Part shown: positions 16,730-21,968 of the stretch, one piece after another | Numbering within the stretch: the first letter of the stretch is position 1 | Layout: the number at the start of each line of letters is the position of its first letter | Source of the DNA: an uncultured Saprospiraceae bacterium | GTDB taxonomy: Bacteria > Bacteroidota > Bacteroidia > Chitinophagales > Saprospiraceae | Length of the DNA stretch: 21,968 bases | Assembly: GCA_937942465.1 (NCBI GenBank) | Contig: CALDEO010000109.1 | Location: 1 to 21,968, forward strand | Direction of reading: 5' to 3' | Translations under genes and position numbers: made by a program | The notes under the pieces: generated by a model | Database searches by the model: none | Seen by the model: the letters and a program-made list of their open reading frames with translations, nothing else | What the model was told of the DNA's origin: nothing

Positions 16730-17176
16730 ATGGAATTACATACTTTAAAACCGGCTAAAGGATCAACGAAATCTGGAAAGAGAATCGCTAGAGGTGAAGG
16801 TTCAGGTCATGGTGGTACGTCTACCAGAGGTCATAAAGGACAAAAGTCTCGTTCAGGTTGGAGTAAGAAAAAGAATTTTGAAGGTGGTCAAATGCCTTTA
16901 CAACAAAGACTTCCTAAAAGAGGTTTCAGCAATCCTAACAGAGTAGAGTATGTAAGCCTCAATGCAGGTCAGTTACAGGCTTTTTCTGATAAGCATGGAA
17001 TTACCGAAATTACAAGGGAAGTATTATTAGCTCACGGTGTTCTCCGTAGAACTGATGTTGTTAAATTACTAGGTACAGGTGATATTACTTCTAAAGTGAA
17101 TATTACTGTTAATGCAGCGTCTGCAACTGGTAAAGAGAAGATTGAAGCCGCTGGAGGCTCTGTAACTATAGCTTAA
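16730..17176 (+). CDS. rplO: 50S ribosomal protein L15
   Basis: This 148-residue uL15 protein is a late-assembly 50S protein with a glycine-rich, basic N-terminal arm (GEGSGHGGTSTRGHKGQKSR) reaching into the rRNA. LQQRLPKRGFSNPNRVEY is the typical central piece. The C-terminal domain ends with the valine/alanine-rich strand found in the family. Six bases separate its stop from secY, as expected for the conserved rplO-secY pair. Confidence 0.97.
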   Translation: MELHTLKPAKGSTKSGKRIARGEGSGHGGTSTRGHKGQKSRSGWSKKKNFEGGQMPLQQRLPKRGFSNPNRVEYVSLNAGQLQAFSDKHGITEITREVLLAHGVLRRTDVVKLLGTGDITSKVNITVNAASATGKEKIEAAGGSVTIA

Positions 17177-17182
17177 TTTGTT

Positions 17183-18547
17183 ATGAATAAATTTATTGAG
17201 ACTCTTAAGAATATTTGGAAAATAACGGAATTGCGTCAACGTATTTTGTTTACGCTAGCTTTGCTAGCTGTATTTAGATTTGGCTCTTTCGTAGTTCTTC
17301 CAGGTGTAAATTCAGGTGCCTTACAGGCAGCTGCAGGAGAGAGAGGAGCGAATGATATTTTGGGTCTTATTAACACATTTACTGGAGGTGCTTTTAATCA
17401 GGCCTCTATTTTTGCGTTGGGTATTATGCCATATATTACGGCATCTATTATAATACAGTTATTAGGCTTTGCAGTTCCTTATTTCCAAAGATTACAGCAG
17501 AAAGAAGGGGAGAGTGGAAGAAAGAAAATAAGTCAAATAACTAGATTTTTAACTGTACTTATTACCATTGTGCAAGGTGGAGGTTATTTAACTATGATTG
17601 CGACTACGCCAGGTGCAATGGATCCGTCAGTAAACGAAACAGTTTTCTGGTTAAGTAATATTATTATTCTTGCAACAGGTACTATGTTTGCAATGTGGAT
17701 TGGAGAGAAAATTACTGATAAAGGTATTGGAAATGGTATTTCTCTATTGATTATGATCGGTATTATAGCATCATTGCCGAGAGTATTTGTTGCTGAGGTA
17801 CAGACACAATTCAGTCAATCTGGTTTGTTTGTTCTGGTACTTGAGTTGATAGTATTCTTTTTAGTTATTGTTGCTACTGTGCTCATAGTACAAGGTGTTA
17901 GAAGAATACCATTGCAATTTGCTAAGAGAATGGTGGGTAGAGGCGCTGCGTCTGTTCCTGCTGCTGGTGCTAGGGATTACATACCGTTAAAAGTAAATGC
18001 AGCTGGTGTAATGCCAATTATTTTTGCTCAAGCGATTATGTTTTTACCAATAACAATTGCTCAGTGGGCAAGTGAATCAGGATCTACAAGCTCATTGCTT
18101 ATGGATCTAAACAATTGGAAAAGTTTACCTTACAACATTATATTCTTTTTACTGATAGTAGTGTTTACTTATGTTTACACAGCGTTATTAGTTAATCCAC
18201 AGCAATATGCTGAATATTTAAAAAGACAAAATGCGTTTATACCAGGCGTGAAGCCAGGTAAGCAAACGCAAGATTTCATAGATACACTCACAACACGTGT
18301 TACTTTACCAGGTAGTATATTTTTAGGTATAATTAGTATTTTCCCTGCTATTGTTGCAATTTTTGGTGTGAATGATGGTTTTGCTTTATTCTTTGGCGGT
18401 ACGTCACTATTGATTTTAGTAGGTGTTGTTTTAGATACACTTCAACAAATTGAAAGTTACTTACTGATGAGAAAGTATGATGGTCTTGTTAAATCAGGTC
18501 GTTTAAAAGGTAAAAGTGGAATGCAGCCGATAGGGGCTGGAATGTAA
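17183..18547 (+). CDS. secY: Sec translocon channel protein SecY
   Basis: This 454-residue inner-membrane protein forms the protein-conducting channel with SecE and SecG. Ten membrane helices can be traced. ALGIMPYITASIIIQLL (78-94) is SecY signature 1, with the plug segment just before it, and GIGNGISLLIM (181-191) is signature 2. The cytoplasmic C5 loop reads PGVKPGKQT, with Lys357 where E. coli has the functionally critical Arg357. The gene follows rplO after six bases, and its stop is one base from the map start. Confidence 0.98.
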   Translation: MNKFIETLKNIWKITELRQRILFTLALLAVFRFGSFVVLPGVNSGALQAAAGERGANDILGLINTFTGGAFNQASIFALGIMPYITASIIIQLLGFAVPYFQRLQQKEGESGRKKISQITRFLTVLITIVQGGGYLTMIATTPGAMDPSVNETVFWLSNIIILATGTMFAMWIGEKITDKGIGNGISLLIMIGIIASLPRVFVAEVQTQFSQSGLFVLVLELIVFFLVIVATVLIVQGVRRIPLQFAKRMVGRGAASVPAAGARDYIPLKVNAAGVMPIIFAQAIMFLPITIAQWASESGSTSSLLMDLNNWKSLPYNIIFFLLIVVFTYVYTALLVNPQQYAEYLKRQNAFIPGVKPGKQTQDFIDTLTTRVTLPGSIFLGIISIFPAIVAIFGVNDGFALFFGGTSLLILVGVVLDTLQQIESYLLMRKYDGLVKSGRLKGKSGMQPIGAGM

Positions 18548-18548
18548 T

Positions 18549-19367
18549 ATGAAAAAGCCTATTTTTTTCAAAACAGATGAGGAGATTGAGTTAATTCGTC
18601 AAAATTGTCTGTTAGTAAGTAAGACATTAGCACTCGCAGGTTCTTTATTAAAAGTAGGAATCACAGGTGATAAAATAGATAAATTAGCAGAAGAGCTAAT
18701 TAGAGATCATGGTGCTGTTCCAGGTTTTAAGGGTTATGGAGGTTTTCCTTCAACTCTTTGTATCTCAGTCAATGATCAAGTAGTGCATGGTATACCTTCT
18801 AATATACCTTTCAATTCTGACGATATAGTTAGTATTGATTGTGGTGTTTTAAATAATGGGTATTATGGTGATGCTGCTTATACATTTGCTTTCCCTGAAG
18901 TCAAGAACGAAGTAATTAAGTTACTTGAGGTAACAAAGGTTAGTTTGGCTAAGGCTATAGAGATGTCTGTAGTTGGAAAGAGAATTGGTGATATCGGTTT
19001 TGCCGTTCAGCAATTTACAGAGAAAGTACATGGTTATGGTGTTGTACGTGAATTAGTAGGTCATGGTATAGGTCAAAATTTGCATGAGGCTCCTGAGGTA
19101 CCAAATTATGGTCGAAGAGGCAAAGGTGTACTTCTTAAAAAAGGTATGGTAATTGCCATTGAGCCTATGATTAATTTGGGTGTTAAAGAAGTACGACATT
19201 CATCCGATGGTTGGACAATAAAAACTAAGGATGGTTCGCCTTCAGCTCATTATGAACACAGTGTTGCTATAGGTTTAGATAGTGCAGATATCTTATCTGA
19301 TCACTCAATAATCGAGGAGGCAATTAAAAATAACGCAGAACTTGTGGGAATATCACCAAAAAAGTAG
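18549..19367 (+). CDS. map: methionine aminopeptidase, type I
   Basis: This 272-residue cytosolic metalloprotease removes the initiator methionine from nascent proteins. All five metal ligands are visible: Asp97 (SIDCG), Asp108 (YGDAA), His172 (GHGIG), Glu205 (IEPM) and Glu236 (YEHS). His80 and His179 are the conserved substrate-site histidines. The fold lacks a long N-terminal extension, which marks the bacterial type Ia. It sits directly after secY and before infA, an order shared by many bacteria. Confidence 0.98.
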   Translation: MKKPIFFKTDEEIELIRQNCLLVSKTLALAGSLLKVGITGDKIDKLAEELIRDHGAVPGFKGYGGFPSTLCISVNDQVVHGIPSNIPFNSDDIVSIDCGVLNNGYYGDAAYTFAFPEVKNEVIKLLEVTKVSLAKAIEMSVVGKRIGDIGFAVQQFTEKVHGYGVVRELVGHGIGQNLHEAPEVPNYGRRGKGVLLKKGMVIAIEPMINLGVKEVRHSSDGWTIKTKDGSPSAHYEHSVAIGLDSADILSDHSIIEEAIKNNAELVGISPKK

Positions 19368-19374
19368 ATATTTG
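19342..19374 (+). promoter_or_regulatory. possible promoter before infA
   Basis: GATATTTG at 19367-19374 differs from TAnnTTTG by one base and is followed by CACTCCG, similar to the start-site context of the rpsJ promoter. TTG at 19342-19344 lies 22 bases upstream, inside map. The match is weaker than the others, but it would place a promoter before infA-rpmJ-rpsM and so feed the alpha part of the cluster. Confidence 0.3.
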
Positions 19375-19391
19375 CACTCCGAAAATAAATT

Positions 19392-19610
19392 ATGGCAAAA
19401 CAAGATCTAATAAAGCAGGATGGAATAATTGATGAGGCGTTGTCTAATGCAATGTTTCGTGTGCGATTAGAGAACGATCATGTTATTATAGCCACGATAT
19501 CGGGAAAAATGAGAATGCATTATATAAGAATTTTACCAGGTGATAAGGTTGCAGTTGAAATGTCTCCTTATGATTTAAGCCGAGGTAGAATAACTTATAG
19601 ATACAAATAA
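19392..19610 (+). CDS. infA: translation initiation factor IF-1
   Basis: This 72-residue OB-fold protein blocks the A site during initiation. [20 protein letters not shown], then [18 protein letters not shown] and [13 protein letters not shown] match bacterial IF-1 throughout, and the length is exact. The start is ATG 19392; the leader between map and infA is 24 bases long and A/T-rich. rpmJ follows after eight bases. Confidence 0.98.
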   Translation: MAKQDLIKQDGIIDEALSNAMFRVRLENDHVIIATISGKMRMHYIRILPGDKVAVEMSPYDLSRGRITYRYK

Positions 19611-19618
19611 CTTGAATC

Positions 19619-19735
19619 ATGAAAGTAAGAGCTTCTATTAAGAAAAGATCTGCCGATTGTAAGATCGTCAGAAGAAAAGGAAAGTTGTACGTAATTAATA
19701 AAAAGAATCCTAGGTTTAAGCAAAGACAAGGATAA
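19619..19735 (+). CDS. rpmJ: 50S ribosomal protein L36, zinc ligands mostly lost
   Basis: The 38 residues, from [17 protein letters not shown] to KQRQG, are a full bL36. The zinc-binding form has Cys at 11, 14 and 27 and His near 32/33. Here those positions are Ser11, Cys14, Asn27 and Phe, so zinc cannot be held in the normal way. This is a zinc-free variant and parallels the zinc-free S14 in the same cluster. The gene lies between infA and rpsM, its usual place. Confidence 0.96.
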   Translation: MKVRASIKKRSADCKIVRRKGKLYVINKKNPRFKQRQG

Positions 19736-19752
19736 TTAAAATTTAAGTCATT

Positions 19753-20130
19753 ATGGCAAGAATAGCAGGTGTCGATTTACCTAGGAACAAGAGAGGTATT
19801 ATAAGCCTTACCTACATTTACGGTGTAGGACCTTCAAAAGCAGAGCTGATTTTAAATCAAGCTAGTGTTGATCATTCTACAAAAGTTCAGGATTGGACTG
19901 ATGAGAATATTAAATTAATCTCTAGTATTGTTCAGTCAGATCATACAGTAGAAGGTGAATTACGAAGTGAAATTCAAATGAATATCAAACGTCTTATGGA
20001 CATTGGTTGTTATAGAGGTTTGAGACACAGGAAAGGTTTACCCGTAAGAGGTCAAAAAACCAAGACTAACGCAAGAACGCGTAAAGGTCGTAAGAAAACT
20101 GTAGCGAATAAAAAGAAAGCAACTAAATAA
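19753..20130 (+). CDS. rpsM: 30S ribosomal protein S13
   Basis: This 125-residue uS13 protein is in the 30S head, making contacts with L5 and the P-site t[18 protein letters not shown] is the conserved start and [20 protein letters not shown] (84-103, plus TRKG) the signature. The basic tail ends in KKKATK. In E. coli the alpha operon is repressed by S4 binding near the start of rpsM; the 17-base spacer before this gene leaves little room for a comparable pseudoknot. Confidence 0.97.
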   Translation: MARIAGVDLPRNKRGIISLTYIYGVGPSKAELILNQASVDHSTKVQDWTDENIKLISSIVQSDHTVEGELRSEIQMNIKRLMDIGCYRGLRHRKGLPVRGQKTKTNARTRKGRKKTVANKKKATK

Positions 20131-20139
20131 TTAAGTCCT

Positions 20140-20526
20140 ATGGCTAAAGTAAAAAGTAGTAAGAAAAGAAAAGTTGTAGTTGAGCCGGAAGGTTTAGCAT
20201 ATATACAAGCTTCCTTCAATAACATAATTATTAGTCTTTGTAATAAACAAGGTCAAGTAATTTCATGGGCATCAGCTGGTAAAGCTGGTTTCAGAGGTTC
20301 TAAAAAGAATACTCCCTATGCTGCACAAATAGCTGCTGCTGACGCAAGTCAAGTTGCTTATGATGCAGGTTTAAGATCTGTTGAGGTTTATGTTAAGGGT
20401 CCAGGATCTGGTAGAGAATCTGCCATAAGATCTATTGATGGAGCCGGTATAAAAGTATCAAGAATAAGAGATGTTACTCCTATACCTCATAATGGTTGTA
20501 GACCACCTAAGAAGAGAAGAGTATAA
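20140..20526 (+). CDS. rpsK: 30S ribosomal protein S11
   Basis: This 128-residue uS11 protein forms part of the E-site platform. [14 protein letters not shown] is the core start. [17 protein letters not shown] and the ending [13 protein letters not shown] carry the signature; Asn118-Gly119 matches the Asn-Gly that forms isoaspartate in E. coli S11. The ATG follows nine bases after the rpsM stop. Confidence 0.97.
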   Translation: MAKVKSSKKRKVVVEPEGLAYIQASFNNIIISLCNKQGQVISWASAGKAGFRGSKKNTPYAAQIAAADASQVAYDAGLRSVEVYVKGPGSGRESAIRSIDGAGIKVSRIRDVTPIPHNGCRPPKKRRV

Positions 20527-20552
20527 TTAATAAGAATAAATTGTAAGCTGAA

Positions 20553-21164
20553 ATGGCAAGATATACAGGACCCAAGACTAAAAAGGCACGTGCATTCGGA
20601 GAAGCAATCTTCGGACCAGATAGAGCTTTTGAAAAAAGAAAATATCCTCCTGGTCAACACGGAAATGGTAGAAGAAGAAAGCAATCTTCTGATTACGCAA
20701 ATCAGTTACGTGAGAAACAAAAAGCTAAATACACTTATGGTGTTTTAGAAAGACAGTTCCGTAACCTTTTTGAAAGAGCCTCTAGTAAAAGTGGTGTTAC
20801 TGGTCAAGTTCTTCTACAATTGTTAGAATCAAGACTTGATAATACAGTATTTCGTTTAGGTATTTCATCTACAAGAAGAGGTGCAAGACAACTAGTGTCA
20901 CACAAACATGTTTTGGTGAATGGTGTTGTTACTAACATTCCTTCTTGTCAGTTAAAGCCTGGTGATATTATCTCAGTTAGAGGTAGATCAAAATCGAATG
21001 ATGTAATAGTGAATGCTGTAGGTAAGAAGCATGATTCAAGTAAGTTCCCTTGGTTGGAATGGAATCCTGACAAAATGGAAGGAAAATACCTTGAGTTACC
21101 AGATAGAACAAATATTCCAGAAAACATTAATGAGCAGTTGATTGTAGAATTATATTCTAAGTAA
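20553..21164 (+). CDS. rpsD: 30S ribosomal protein S4
   Basis: This 203-residue uS4 protein is a primary 16S binder and part of the mRNA entry helicase site. It begins [17 protein letters not shown] and has the S4 RNA-binding domain at about residues 92-150 ([13 protein letters not shown] through VLVNGVVTN). No paired cysteines occur in the N-terminal domain, so it is the zinc-free type. rpoA follows after 48 bases. Confidence 0.98.
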   Translation: MARYTGPKTKKARAFGEAIFGPDRAFEKRKYPPGQHGNGRRRKQSSDYANQLREKQKAKYTYGVLERQFRNLFERASSKSGVTGQVLLQLLESRLDNTVFRLGISSTRRGARQLVSHKHVLVNGVVTNIPSCQLKPGDIISVRGRSKSNDVIVNAVGKKHDSSKFPWLEWNPDKMEGKYLELPDRTNIPENINEQLIVELYSK

Positions 21165-21212
21165 TCTAATCATTGTTTTCGTTACAATATTTTTAATAAA
21201 AGTAATCAGCTA

Positions 21213-21968
21213 ATGAGCATTCTTAATTTCCAGAAGCCAGAGAAAATTATACTTCAAAAGGCAACCGACTTTGAAGGTACTTTTGAGTTCAGACCATTAG
21301 AGCCTGGTTTCGGTCAGACTATAGGTAATACACTAAGAAGAATTCTACTTTCTTCTCTAGAGGGTTTTGCAGTTAGTGCTGTAAGAATTGCTGGTGTAGA
21401 TCACGAGTTTGCTACTTTCAAAGGAGTGGTAGAGGATGTAGTTGATATTATTTTGAACTTTAAGCAGGTTAGATTGAAGCCATTAATCGTTGATGAAGAA
21501 TCAATAGAGGAAAAGGTATATCTTACTATAAGTGGAAAGGATCAGTTTTTAGCTGGTGATATTGAAGCAAGTACGAATGTTTTTAAGGTTATGAATCCTG
21601 ATTTAGTGATTTGTAATATGGATTCATCTGTAACGCTTGAGATAGAGTTAACCGTTACTAAAGGTAGAGGTTACGTGCCAGCGGATGAAAACTTACCTAA
21701 AGATGCCGCTATTGGTGTAATACCAGTAGATGCAATCTATACTCCTATAAAGAGAGTATCTTATAAAGTTGAGAATACAAGAGTGGGTCAAAGAACCGAT
21801 TATGAAAAGTTAACTATTGATCTTAAGACAGATGGTACTATCCATCCTGAAGATGCGGTAAAGGAAGCTTCAAGAATCATGATTCAGCATTTAATGTTGA
21901 TTACTGATGAAAACATAACGTTTGATGATGCAACTAGCAGAGAAGAAAATATAGTAGATGAGCATATC
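21213..21968 (+). CDS. rpoA: RNA polymerase alpha subunit, 5' part (3' end outside window)
   Basis: The frame opens at ATG 21213 and stays open for 252 codons to the window edge. The N-terminal assembly domain is visible: FRPLEPGFGQTIGNTLRRIL (26-45) is the dimerisation and beta/beta' binding block, followed by SAVRIAGVDHEFATFKGVVED. KGRGYVPADEN and PIKRVSYKVENTRVGQRTDY are the usual second-half motifs. The visible part ends about where the linker to the C-terminal DNA-binding domain should start. rplQ normally comes next, but it lies beyond the window. Confidence 0.97.
   Translation, partial: MSILNFQKPEKIILQKATDFEGTFEFRPLEPGFGQTIGNTLRRILLSSLEGFAVSAVRIAGVDHEFATFKGVVEDVVDIILNFKQVRLKPLIVDEESIEEKVYLTISGKDQFLAGDIEASTNVFKVMNPDLVICNMDSSVTLEIELTVTKGRGYVPADENLPKDAAIGVIPVDAIYTPIKRVSYKVENTRVGQRTDYEKLTIDLKTDGTIHPEDAVKEASRIMIQHLMLITDENITFDDATSREENIVDEHI

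Noticed and set aside
17253..17269. GCTAGC repeated on both sides of TTT within secY
   Set aside because: It encodes an alanine/leucine run in a membrane helix, and low-complexity coding explains it.
17275..17282. TAGATTTG inside secY, an exact -7 consensus match
   Set aside because: It lies in coding sequence, and no TTG sits 17-21 bases upstream (nearest spacers are 11 and 26); such six-base matches are expected by chance in A/T-rich DNA.
21172..21188. ATTGT/ACAAT hairpin followed by T residues before rpoA
   Set aside because: The stem is five A/T-rich pairs around a seven-base loop, too weak to support as a terminator, and a stop ahead of rpoA would be unexpected.

Overview
The window is a Bacteroidota chromosome segment. 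The gene order, the protein families and the promoter type (a TAnnTTTG -7 element with a distant TTG) all fit this phylum, and start codons are preceded by A/T-rich leaders rather than Shine-Dalgarno sequences. The ribosomal protein sequences look to me most like Saprospiria-type Bacteroidota, but that finer placement is inference from memory, not a search.

Bases 1-4338 hold four accessory genes: the 3' end of an alpha/beta hydrolase (+), a GNAT acetyltransferase resembling diamine acetyltransferases (-), and two large multi-pass membrane proteins (+) that may be GT-C type glycosyltransferases. A 324-base gap (4339-4662) follows. It holds a small hairpin, an 11-base direct repeat, a 12-base palindrome, and a well-formed promoter with a stem-loop at the presumed transcript start.

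Bases 4663-21968 are one co-directional, compact translation super-cluster. The str part is rpsL-rpsG-fusA. The S10 part is rpsJ-rplC-rplD-rplW-rplB-rpsS-rplV-rpsC-rplP-rpmC-rpsQ. The spc part is rplN-rplX-rplE-rpsN-rpsH-rplF-rplR-rpsE-rpmD-rplO-secY, followed by map, infA and rpmJ. The alpha part is rpsM-rpsK-rpsD-rpoA, with rpoA cut by the window end. No tuf gene lies between fusA and rpsJ. Together these genes supply ribosomal subunits, translocation factor EF-G, initiation factor IF-1, the SecY channel, N-terminal methionine removal and the RNA polymerase alpha subunit.

Sequence-level signals suggest that the cluster is fed by several promoters: before rpsL, before rpsJ, before rplP, and possibly before infA. 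Gene spacing is otherwise 0-75 bases, with two TAATG stop/start overlaps (rplX-rplE and rplE-rpsN). I found no mobile element, CRISPR array, tRNA or rRNA gene, and nothing that I would call a new biological system. The items worth a second look are regulatory (leader stem-loops, internal promoters), protein variants (an extended L29, an L36 that has lost zinc ligands, Lys in place of a key SecY Arg), and the two uncharacterised membrane proteins.
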